This document shows, one piece after another, positions 27,096 through 34,448 of a DNA stretch of 64,000 nucleotides. Positions within the stretch are counted from its first letter, which is position 1; the number at the start of each line of letters is the position of its first letter. A program made the position numbers and the translations under genes. The stretch spans positions 62,001 through 126,000 of the forward strand of contig NZ_RHHO01000033.1 in the NCBI RefSeq assembly GCF_003710865.1, in the 5' to 3' direction. This stretch comes from Brevibacillus borstelensis (lineage in GTDB: Bacteria > Bacillota > Bacilli > Brevibacillales > Brevibacillaceae). The notes beneath the pieces were generated by a model, which saw only the letters and a program-made list of their open reading frames with translations, did no database searches and was not told the origin of the DNA.

Positions 27096-27634
27096 TCCTG
27101 ATCTCCTCCTTTCAGCAATTGCCTCAGCTTTTCCAAGCCTCGCGAAAGCCTGACCCGCACTGTTGAATCCTTCAGTCCCAAAAGCTCGGCAATGTCGGGC
27201 GTTCGCATCTCTTCAAAGTAGTAGAGCACAATGACTTCCCTGTATTTGGTCGGAAGCCCCATGACGTTTTGGACCAGCTCGTCATTTTGAAACTGCTGCA
27301 TAACCTGCTCCTCGATAGACTGAGAGGAGCTCCTTTCAAAAAAAACGGAAGTAAAAAAAAGATGCCGATGATTCCATGATCGCAAATAATCCTTGGCGGT
27401 GTTTATGGCAATCCGGTAAAGCCAGGTCTTCGGATTGGCGTCTTCCCGAAAGGAATCAAATTTTTGAAAGGCTTTCACGAACACCTCCTGGGTCAAATCC
27501 TCGGCGATTGCTCTATTTTTTACATAGTAATAGGCTGTTCGAAAGATCAGGGCATGGTGCGTGGCCACCCACTCCTTGATGACCTGCTCTCTTCTCTTGG
27601 CTAGCGGTTCGAAGGGAATCACCTCCTTGCTCAT
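27071..27634 (-). CDS. ECF RNA polymerase sigma factor
   Basis: A 187-residue sigma-70 family member. Region 2 is ALIFRTAYYYVKNRAIAEDLTQEVFVKAF, with the core-binding DLTQEVF; region 4 is PTKYREVIVLYYFEEMRTPDIAELLGLKDSTVRVRLSRGLEKL. Oddly, the ATG at 27634 has no ribosome binding site, whereas a perfect AAGGAGGTGAT lies just inside the frame (about 27619-27629) with no standard start at the right distance, so the true start is uncertain. It forms an operon with the overlapping anti-sigma-like gene. Confidence 0.85.
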   Translation of the reverse strand: MSKEVIPFEPLAKRREQVIKEWVATHHALIFRTAYYYVKNRAIAEDLTQEVFVKAFQKFDSFREDANPKTWLYRIAINTAKDYLRSWNHRHLFFTSVFFERSSSQSIEEQVMQQFQNDELVQNVMGLPTKYREVIVLYYFEEMRTPDIAELLGLKDSTVRVRLSRGLEKLRQLLKGGDQDWTSLTDS

Positions 27635-27741
27635 TGCTTATTTGACGAAGCTGGAGGCAAGAGCGCTACAAAATCCTCCATTTGCATATTCGCAAAAAAG
27701 GAGTAGAATAAGAACAAATGTTCCTGTTGGAGGGTACCGGA

Positions 27742-28110
27742 ATGGCTAAGAACATCGAAGACTTTTCAGAAAGTATGGAGATGGCAGTTTTGAAACACGC
27801 GTTGTCGCTGACGAAAGGCGGCGAGGAAAGCCCGGCGCTGCCTCTTGTTGGACGCCCGGTCGTGGACGAAGACGATTTTGGCGAAATGTGCTTCCGCGTC
27901 TACGATTCGACGCAGTACGACTACGCGATCACCGTTTCCTGGTTTCGCGAAACAGCCGGGGGACTGGGAGTGGTCGAGACAGCCTGGGGGGTCGTGCGGA
28001 ATATCGATGTGGGACAAAAGAAATTCAAGCTGGTCAACGACTGGGAGGCGCAGTGGATCGGGGTTGAAGATCTGGTGCGCGTCGTTAAAACAAAAAGGGC
28101 GAGCTTTTAG
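27742..28110 (+). CDS. Hypothetical protein (possibly YolD-like)
   Basis: A 122-residue acidic protein. The central part RPVVDEDDF...FRVYDSTQYDYAITVSWF and the C-terminal VVRNIDVGQKKFKLVNDWEAQWIGVEDLVRV resemble the pattern of YolD-like proteins, but the match is loose and I would not name it. The ATG at 27742 has TGGAGGG eight bases upstream. It is divergent from the ECF sigma gene. Confidence 0.5.
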   Translation: MAKNIEDFSESMEMAVLKHALSLTKGGEESPALPLVGRPVVDEDDFGEMCFRVYDSTQYDYAITVSWFRETAGGLGVVETAWGVVRNIDVGQKKFKLVNDWEAQWIGVEDLVRVVKTKRASF

Positions 28111-28452
28111 GATGTACAGCTCAGTGCGTGGTTTGCTATAATAAGGAAGAAACTCGTGAAGTTGTGTCGAACTTGATTTGCGATCAAATCTTGAGGCTCA
28201 CTCTCTTCTTTCGGCTCAGGGACAGCCCTTTCGCTGGAAGTGCTTTCCCGAAATGACCGTCTTCTATATCTCTCCTGTCGCAGAGCAGGGAAACATAGTA
28301 AAAGGTAAGGGCTTTCCTAGTTTTTGCCAAAGTTCACCAATCGTTCTCAGGTTCGTCAAGATTCATTCACAGACTCCCAGATTTTGGACGGCCTTCTTTC
28401 GTTATAATGAAATTGTAGAACTTGCAGAAATTGCATGAAAGAAGGGTGCCTT
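28111..28452. other. Intergenic region upstream of the CuA lipoprotein gene
   Basis: 342 bases with no supported gene. A TATAAT occurs near 28133 and another near 28402, the latter about 45 bases before the lipoprotein start and probably its -10, but neither has a convincing -35. Confidence 0.45.
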
Positions 28453-28833
28453 ATGAAAAAAACGTGGGGTTTACTGATTTCGGCAGTGGCCATTTCCGCT
28501 ATGCTTGCGGGCTGCGGAGGAGACAAAAAAGAAGCAGCGGCAGGAGGCGAACAAGCGCCTGCAGCAGCCACTGAAAACGCAATCAACATCGAAGCTAGCA
28601 ACTGGAAGTTTAACCAGGAATCTTTCGAGGTGAAAGCAGGAGAGCCGTTCACGATCAACTTCAAATCGACTGAGGGCTTCCATGGGATCGGCATCGAAGG
28701 CCTGGATGTAGATATCCAAAACGAGGGCAGCAAAACGATGACCATCGACAAAGCAGGAGAGTACAAGATCTTCTGTAACGTGATTTGCGGACCTGACCAC
28801 GGCAAAATGATCGCCAAGCTTGTCGTGAAGTAA
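28453..28833 (+). CDS. Stand-alone CuA/cupredoxin lipoprotein
   Basis: A 126-residue lipoprotein (lipobox MLAGC, Cys21) anchoring a cupredoxin domain outside the membrane. It carries a complete-looking binuclear CuA site: His77, then Cys108-x3-Cys112-x3-His116-x2-Met119 in FCNVICGPDHGKM, the same spacing as cytochrome oxidase subunit II. The CuA-loop Glu equivalent is Val. It lacks the subunit II transmembrane hairpin, and no oxidase subunit I is nearby, so it may donate electrons or copper to an oxidase encoded elsewhere. The ATG follows GAAGGGTG. Confidence 0.82.
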   Translation: MKKTWGLLISAVAISAMLAGCGGDKKEAAAGGEQAPAAATENAINIEASNWKFNQESFEVKAGEPFTINFKSTEGFHGIGIEGLDVDIQNEGSKTMTIDKAGEYKIFCNVICGPDHGKMIAKLVVK

Positions 28834-28876
28834 CAACTGGCCAAAGCGCCGGCAACGATTTGAATAACAAAACCCA

Positions 28877-28911
28877 AACACTCCGGCCGCTTTCGGTCGG
28901 GGTGTTTTTTG
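28877..28911 (+). terminator. Terminator of the CuA lipoprotein gene
   Basis: CACTCCGGCC pairs with GGTCGGGGTG, followed by six T. Confidence 0.85.
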
Positions 28912-28987
28912 TTGATACAGCGCATTTGGCCTGGACGGTTGCTCGCAAAATAGTTTCAAAGATGCATAGAGAATACAGTCCCAACTG

Positions 28988-29030
28988 GAAAGGCTTATTT
29001 GTCCCGAAAAGACGAGCCTTTCTTTTTTTG
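28988..29030 (+). terminator. Second terminator-like hairpin
   Basis: AAAGGCT...GTC pairs with GAC-g-AGCCTTT, then C and seven T. It lies 140 bases upstream of the ABC operon start. Confidence 0.55.
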
Positions 29031-29169
29031 CGAAAAAAAGGGTGACAGAATGCTATTGAGTAAATATAATCAAAACAGAAACTATTTTCACAATTCGGAA
29101 AAGTATATGTATGCGTTTTCATGATTTGATTATTCACCACGAATTACCGGAAGGGGGGCAAGCACAAAA

Positions 29170-29892
29170 ATGATTGAAGTGAAAAATTTGTACAAGTCGT
29201 TTGGCTCGCTTACCGTCTTGAAAGGCGTAGATCTGCAGGTGGGCGAGAGAGAAGTGGTAGTTTTGCTGGGGGCCAGCGGCTCGGGAAAAAGTACCTTGCT
29301 GCGATGTCTGAACTTTTTGGAAATGCATGATCAGGGGGAGATTCACGTCAACGGCCAGAGGATCGACCCGAAGACGACGGATTTGAACAAATTCCGGACA
29401 GAAGTCGGGATGGTCTTTCAGCACTTCAACCTGTTTCCGCACAAGACGGTCCTGGAAAACGTGATCGAAGCGCCTGTCCACGTAAAAAAGACTCCCCCCG
29501 ACAGGGCGCGGGAAGAAGCGTACGCCCTGCTGGAAAAAGTGGGAATGAGGGACAAGGCCGACGTTTATCCGGACATGCTCTCCGGCGGACAAAAGCAGCG
29601 CGTCGCCATCGCGCGGGCACTGGCGATGAAGCCGAAAATCATGTTGTTTGACGAGCCGACCTCGGCGCTCGATCCCGAACTCGTCGGGGAGGTACTGCAG
29701 GTGATGAAGCAGCTGGCGAAGGAAGGCATGACGATGGTCGTGGTCACGCACGAGATGGGCTTCGCCCGCGAAGTGGCCGACCGGGCTGTTTTCATGGACA
29801 ACGGGCAGATCCTGGAGCAAGGGGAGCCGGAGCATTTCTTTACCAACCCGCAGCAGGAAAGAACCCGACAGTTTTTAAACAGCATTTTGTAA
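29170..29892 (+). CDS. Polar amino acid ABC transporter, ATPase subunit
   Basis: A 240-residue ATPase of the GlnQ/ArtP type. Walker A is GASGSGKST (34-42), the ABC signature LSGGQ (137-141) and Walker B IMLFDE with catalytic Glu162, followed by PTSALDPE and the H-loop VVTHEM. It energises import of a polar amino acid with the next two genes. The start has GGAAGGGGGG upstream at long spacing. Confidence 0.93.
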   Translation: MIEVKNLYKSFGSLTVLKGVDLQVGEREVVVLLGASGSGKSTLLRCLNFLEMHDQGEIHVNGQRIDPKTTDLNKFRTEVGMVFQHFNLFPHKTVLENVIEAPVHVKKTPPDRAREEAYALLEKVGMRDKADVYPDMLSGGQKQRVAIARALAMKPKIMLFDEPTSALDPELVGEVLQVMKQLAKEGMTMVVVTHEMGFAREVADRAVFMDNGQILEQGEPEHFFTNPQQERTRQFLNSIL

Positions 29893-29927
29893 AGCAAGGA
29901 AAGACAACGATAAAAGGGGGCATCACG

Positions 29928-30743
29928 ATGAAAATGAAAAAGAAATGGACGATGGGGGTACTCTCCACCTTGCTTTTTGGCTCGCTCGTATTGTCGGCCT
30001 GTGGAACGTCCCAGAGCACGGGGGGAACAGCCGGGGAACAGGGGGCCAAAGACCCGAACAAGAAAGACTTTACGTACGCGATGAGCGGTGTGTACAAGCC
30101 GTTTAACTTTAAAGAAAACGGGGAGCTGATGGGCTTCGACGTGGAGATCGGGCAGGCGCTGGCAGAAAAAATGGGGATGAACCCCGTGCCGATCACCAAC
30201 CCGTTTGAAACGATCATCCAGGGGCTGCAAGCGAAGAAATACGATACGGTCATCGGCAGCTTGACGATTACGCCTGAGCGGGAAAAAGCCGTTGCGTTCT
30301 CCAACGTATACTATCGCTCCGGCGCTCAAATTTTCGTCGCGGCCGGCAACGACTCGATCAAGTCAGCCGACGATTTGAAAGGCAAGCGAATCGGTGTCCA
30401 AAAGTCATCCAGCTATGAACAGCAGGCGCTGAAATTGACAGACAAAAGCAACATCACGACGTATGACAGCGATGTCACGGCATTGATGGATCTGCCGACA
30501 GGCCGCCTGGACGCGGTGATCACGGATCAGATGGTCGGCTTCCGTTACATGAAGGAAGTGCCGGACAAGATCAAGGATGTCGGGGAGCCGCTCAGCCATG
30601 ACAATCAGGGGATTGCGCTGCGCAAGGACGATAAAGAGCTGCTGGAGAAGGTGAACAAGGCTCTGGACGAGATCATCAAGGACGGCACCTATCAGAAGAT
30701 CAGCGAGAAATGGTTTGGACGCAACATTTTGGGAAGTGAATAA
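29928..30743 (+). CDS. Amino acid ABC transporter substrate-binding lipoprotein
   Basis: A 271-residue solute-binding protein (SBP_bac_3 family) with a lipoprotein signal peptide (LVLSAC, lipid-anchored Cys near 25). Family motifs include the FxPFxF-like YKPFNFKENGELMGFDVEIG, GSLTITPEREKAVAFSNVYY and the hinge QKSSSYEQQAL. Exact ligand is unknown; arginine, cystine or glutamine are typical. The gene lies 35 bases after the ATPase gene. Confidence 0.92.
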   Translation: MKMKKKWTMGVLSTLLFGSLVLSACGTSQSTGGTAGEQGAKDPNKKDFTYAMSGVYKPFNFKENGELMGFDVEIGQALAEKMGMNPVPITNPFETIIQGLQAKKYDTVIGSLTITPEREKAVAFSNVYYRSGAQIFVAAGNDSIKSADDLKGKRIGVQKSSSYEQQALKLTDKSNITTYDSDVTALMDLPTGRLDAVITDQMVGFRYMKEVPDKIKDVGEPLSHDNQGIALRKDDKELLEKVNKALDEIIKDGTYQKISEKWFGRNILGSE

Positions 30744-30808
30744 CCCTTTCCGCGGCCAGTGGGCGTCTGTTACGGGCGCCCCTATTTTTAAAAATGGGGT
30801 GAACCAAT

Positions 30809-31498
30809 ATGTTTGACATCCTTTTGTCCAGCTATCCCATGTTTTTGGAGGCGACATTCTTAACACTCCGGTTAACGGCGATCTCCCTGATCATGGGGTG
30901 TGGCGTCGGTCTGCTGATTGCCTTTTTCCGCATCTCTCATTCCAAGGCGCTGCAAACGATTGCCCACGTGTATATAACGGTCATCCGCGGAACGCCCCTG
31001 ATCGTACAAATCATGGTGCTCTACTTCGGGATAACCGAGATCGTCACGCTCTCTTCCTTTTGGGCCGGCGCTTTTGCGCTCGCCATCCACAACGGGGCCT
31101 ACATTGCCGAGATTTTTCGCGGCTCTATCCAGTCCATCGACCGCGGACAGATGGAGGCAGCCAAATCGCTGGGGATGTCCTATCCGCTGGCGATGCGCCG
31201 GATCATCCTGCCGCAGGCATTCAAACGGGCCATCCCTCCGCTCGGCAACCAGTTTATCATCGGGTTGAAGGATTCGTCGCTTGTCGCTTACGTCGGGATG
31301 CAGGAGCTCTGGGGTACCGGGCTGGGCGAAGCGGCATCAAACTACCGGCAGCTCGATACGTATTTGGTAGTCGGTCTCTACTACCTTGTGCTGGTCCTCA
31401 TTTTCACCTACGTGGTAAATCGACTGGAAAACCGCTTGAACACGGGGGCGGCAAAGAAAAAGAGCAAAGGCTATGATTCGGCATCTCAATCCGTGTGA
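30809..31498 (+). CDS. Polar amino acid ABC transporter, permease subunit
   Basis: A 229-residue HisM/GlnP-type permease with about five transmembrane helices. The EAA loop lies in MEAAKSLGMSYPLAMRRIILPQA, and VIRGTPLIVQI is the family's second signature. As the only permease gene it probably forms a homodimer. It begins 65 bases after the binding-protein gene, with AAATGGGGTGA upstream. Confidence 0.92.
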   Translation: MFDILLSSYPMFLEATFLTLRLTAISLIMGCGVGLLIAFFRISHSKALQTIAHVYITVIRGTPLIVQIMVLYFGITEIVTLSSFWAGAFALAIHNGAYIAEIFRGSIQSIDRGQMEAAKSLGMSYPLAMRRIILPQAFKRAIPPLGNQFIIGLKDSSLVAYVGMQELWGTGLGEAASNYRQLDTYLVVGLYYLVLVLIFTYVVNRLENRLNTGAAKKKSKGYDSASQSV

Positions 31499-31540
31499 GG
31501 AATGTCGGTACAATCGGGGTAAGGATGGGGAGTTTAGCCA

Positions 31541-32275
31541 ATGGTACAGTCAATTGACAGGGCAATGGAACTTATCAATGTGCTTGTCTCCGATGAAACG
31601 AAGTCGGATTGGTCCATCTCGGAGCTAGCACACGCCACCTCTCTGCCGCTCAGTACGATTCATCGCATCCTCGGGACGCTGAGTTCACATGGATTGATCA
31701 GTCAGGACCCGGTGACCAAGCACTACCGGATCGGTTACACCTGGATGACCATCGGCATGCGCATGCTGGACAAGATCGATATTCGCGTCGTCGCAAAGCC
31801 GGTGATGGAGCGCCTCGCCCGGGAAGTGGAGGAGAGCATCTGCCTGAACATTCCGAGCGGCCTGGATGCCATTTTGATCGAAAAGGTGGAGAGTCCGCTC
31901 AAGCTGCGCGTGGCGGAGGATTTGGGCGACCGGATTCCGCTCACGATCGGTGCTCCCAACAAGACGATGCTGGCTCATATGCCGCAGGCGGACATGGAGC
32001 GGATCGTCAGCCAGCTGCTTCCTCGCCATCAGCAAAGCGAGTTTATCGAACAGTTGGCAAAGATCCGGGAAAACGGCTATGCCATCAGCTCTGGAGAACG
32101 GACGGAGGGAACGACGGCGATCGGCGCTGTGATCATGGGACGGAACCAGAAGGTAGCCGGCGCCCTCTCGATTAATGCCGTTGCTTTTCGCATCACCGAC
32201 GAAAGGCTTCCCATGCTGATCGGGAAAGTCAAAGAGGCGGCGGAGGAAATCTCGCTGCTGAGCGGGAATAGATGA
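31541..32275 (+). CDS. IclR family transcriptional regulator
   Basis: A 244-residue regulator. The N-terminal winged helix (about residues 5-66, SISELAHATSLPLSTIHRILGTL) is followed by the IclR effector domain with LRVAEDLGDRIPLTIGAPNKTMLAHMP and SSGERTEGTTAIGAVI. It starts 42 bases after the permease stop and precedes the RocB-like peptidase, so it is a candidate regulator of this uptake/catabolism cluster. The ligand is not deducible. Confidence 0.9.
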   Translation: MVQSIDRAMELINVLVSDETKSDWSISELAHATSLPLSTIHRILGTLSSHGLISQDPVTKHYRIGYTWMTIGMRMLDKIDIRVVAKPVMERLAREVEESICLNIPSGLDAILIEKVESPLKLRVAEDLGDRIPLTIGAPNKTMLAHMPQADMERIVSQLLPRHQQSEFIEQLAKIRENGYAISSGERTEGTTAIGAVIMGRNQKVAGALSINAVAFRITDERLPMLIGKVKEAAEEISLLSGNR

Positions 32276-32297
32276 CCCGAGCGGCAATATTGTGACT

Positions 32298-32401
32298 CGA
32301 ACGGGGACTGCATGGCGGAACGGACTTCAAGACCGGAACAAGTCTACACGACCGGGGCGGGACTGTATGGCGGAACAGGTCTGCAAGATCGGAGCAGCAC
32401 A
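32298..32401. repeat. Imperfect tandem repeat, period about 51
   Basis: Two degenerate units at about 32298-32347 and 32349-32401, sharing blocks such as GGGACTG-ATGGCGGAAC, with a partial third similarity at each end. It is non-coding, between the IclR and RocB-like genes. Confidence 0.55.
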
Positions 32402-32495
32402 ATATGACCGAAGCCAGTGGCCATATTTGGCCGCCTATTTTTTCACCATCGTTCAGAAAATGATTCCATGATACGGAAAGTAGAGGGGTTCCATT

Positions 32496-34148
32496 ATGGG
32501 AAATGCATGGAAATGGCAAACAAAAGAACAACTGATCGAGCTTTTGGGCAAGCTGGTAAGCTATCCGTCCGTCACGGGCTCTAAAGCTGAAATCGAGCTG
32601 GCCCGATTTGTCGCCGGAGAAATTGCAGCGCTTCCCTATTTCCAGGCCAATCCGGGCCATGTGCAGCTTCATCCGACAGGCGACGGCCGGTTTTTCGTCA
32701 CGGCGCTGGCGAAAAAAGCGGAAGGGGTTCAGCCTACCGTTGTCCTGGTCAGCCACTTCGACGTGGTAGATGTACAGGACTTTGGCGAGTGGAAGCCGCT
32801 TGCTTTTGATCTCACCGCATTGACCGATGAGTATTTGCGGCACCGGGATGAGCTACCGCAGCATGTCCAGCAGGACCTGGCTAAAGGTCAATGGCTGTTT
32901 GGACGCGGCTCGATGGATATGAAAGCAGGACTGGCCCTGCAGATGTCGATGCTGGAGCGGGCTTGTGCCGGCGAGTTTGACGGGAACGTGCTGCTTTTGA
33001 CAGTACCGGATGAAGAGGTGAACTCACTCGGCATGCGTGCGGCTGTGCCGGTATTGCTGCAGCTTGCCGAGCAGCACGATCTCGACTATCGCGCCTGCCT
33101 CAACTCCGAGCCCGTCTTCTCCACGTATCCGGGGGATGAGAACACGTACATCTACAGCGGATCGCTGGGAAAAGTGCTGCCCGGCTTCTACTGCTACGGC
33201 AAGGAAACCCATGTGGGCGAGCCGTTCTCGGGATTGAATGCCAACGCGATGGTATCCCGGCTTACATGCGAACTGGAGCTCAACACCGATTTTTGCGAGG
33301 TGGTGGAAGGAGAGGTCACGCCGCCGCCAACGAGTCTGCTGCAAAAGGATTTGAAGAAAGAGTACTCGGTGCAAATCCCCGACCGTGCCGTCGCCTTGTA
33401 CAACATGTTCGTGATGGAAAAACCGATCGACGAGGTGACAAAACAGCTCCGTCAGCTTGCGGAGAGGACCGCAGACAAAATCGAGCGGGAGTACGCAGAG
33501 CGGGCGGCAATTTTCGCCAGTCTGAACCAGTCGCAGCCAATCTCGATGAAAGTAAAGGTATTGCAATACGAGGAGCTGCTTGCCTATCTCATCGGGAAAG
33601 TCGGACGGGAGCAGGTGGAGAGCATCCAGGAGCAGGTCATGGCAGGCCGAGGCGAGCTGGACGACCGCGAAGTGACGATCCGCCTGATCGACGAGCTCGG
33701 TCTGTTGTGCAAAGAGCTGGCGCCGATGATCGTGCTGTTTTATGCGCCTCCGTACTATCCGCCGGTCAGTTCGCGGAACGATCCGCTCATCCAGCACGTG
33801 ATCGGGGAGGTCAGCGCCCGAGCCGCTGCAAGCCACCAGTTGGAGCTGAAGCACCAGCACTACTTTCCGGGTCTCTCCGATCTGAGCTACACCGGTCTCC
33901 CGGAAGCTGCTCAGGCCATCCAGCCATTGGTGGACAACATGCCGCTCTGGGAAAAAGGGTACGCGCTGCCGATCAAGGAGCTGGTCGCCCTGAATATGCC
34001 TGTGATGAATCTCGGACCGTTTGGCAAGGATGCCCACAAATGGACAGAGCGGCTGGATGTTCACAGTGCGTTTGAGGTGCTGACCGACCTGCTGCCGTTT
34101 GCGATCGAGCAGCTTTTGCAAAAAGGAAGCGACGTAAAAACAGGCTGA
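32496..34148 (+). CDS. M20 family peptidase, RocB-like
   Basis: A 550-residue zinc peptidase-like protein resembling B. subtilis RocB of arginine utilisation. Metal-binding elements of the M20 family are visible: SHFDVVD, GRGSMDMKAG, the catalytic PDEEVNS and a C-terminal HKWTERL. The exact reaction of RocB is not established. Position after an amino-acid importer and an IclR regulator suggests catabolism of the imported compound. The ATG follows AGAGGGG. Confidence 0.82.
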   Translation: MGNAWKWQTKEQLIELLGKLVSYPSVTGSKAEIELARFVAGEIAALPYFQANPGHVQLHPTGDGRFFVTALAKKAEGVQPTVVLVSHFDVVDVQDFGEWKPLAFDLTALTDEYLRHRDELPQHVQQDLAKGQWLFGRGSMDMKAGLALQMSMLERACAGEFDGNVLLLTVPDEEVNSLGMRAAVPVLLQLAEQHDLDYRACLNSEPVFSTYPGDENTYIYSGSLGKVLPGFYCYGKETHVGEPFSGLNANAMVSRLTCELELNTDFCEVVEGEVTPPPTSLLQKDLKKEYSVQIPDRAVALYNMFVMEKPIDEVTKQLRQLAERTADKIEREYAERAAIFASLNQSQPISMKVKVLQYEELLAYLIGKVGREQVESIQEQVMAGRGELDDREVTIRLIDELGLLCKELAPMIVLFYAPPYYPPVSSRNDPLIQHVIGEVSARAAASHQLELKHQHYFPGLSDLSYTGLPEAAQAIQPLVDNMPLWEKGYALPIKELVALNMPVMNLGPFGKDAHKWTERLDVHSAFEVLTDLLPFAIEQLLQKGSDVKTG

Positions 34149-34448
34149 CGCTTACAACTATGCTGCCGTCAAGAACAACGCTTCAAGCATCATACATGCT
34201 GGCAAAGAGGCAGGCTCCCGCAGACACCTCAGCGGAGAGTGATGTCCATCCCGCTACCTGCAAAAGGAAGAATGGGAAGGATCGCGGAGAAAAGCAAGTG
34301 CTCCAGGTTCGTTGAACAGGCGGGGAGCTCCGAGCCCTCCAAAAGGCAAAGAGCAAAAAGGGAGAAAAATGCGAGGGCCGGAAGAAGCCCATGCGTTTTT
34401 CTCCCCTTTTCGATGGAAGGAAGTCTGTTGGTCAGATTACTTTTAAAA
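34149..34448. other. Intergenic region with several dyads
   Basis: 300 bases with no supported gene. Short complementary blocks occur (GCAGG...CCTGC and AGCGG...CCGCT near 34206-34260, GTTC-gtt-GAAC near 34309). They do not match a riboswitch class I know. The minus-strand terminator at 34355-34410 occupies the right side. Confidence 0.4.
34355..34410 (-). terminator. Long terminator hairpin of the anti-sigma-like gene
   Basis: On the minus strand AAAAGGGGAGAAAAACGC pairs with GCATTTTTCTCCCTTTTT around a loop that itself can fold (GGGCTTC/GGCCCT). The gene stop at 34449 lies 38 bases upstream. Confidence 0.75.

Larger units (their letters stand above)
28834..29169. other. Intergenic region with two terminators before the ABC operon
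   Basis: 336 bases without a supported gene. It holds the lipoprotein terminator (28877-28911), a second hairpin with a T-run (28988-29030), and an AT-rich stretch leading to the ABC operon start. The second hairpin could be an attenuator or the end of a short transcript. Confidence 0.5.

Noticed and set aside
33024..34121. 365-codon minus-strand open frame
   Set aside because: Antisense to the RocB-like gene, with no start signals or recognisable domain.
34200..34350. Possible glycine or other riboswitch
   Set aside because: Key conserved motifs of known classes are absent, and the flanking genes are convergent, so nothing is downstream to control.
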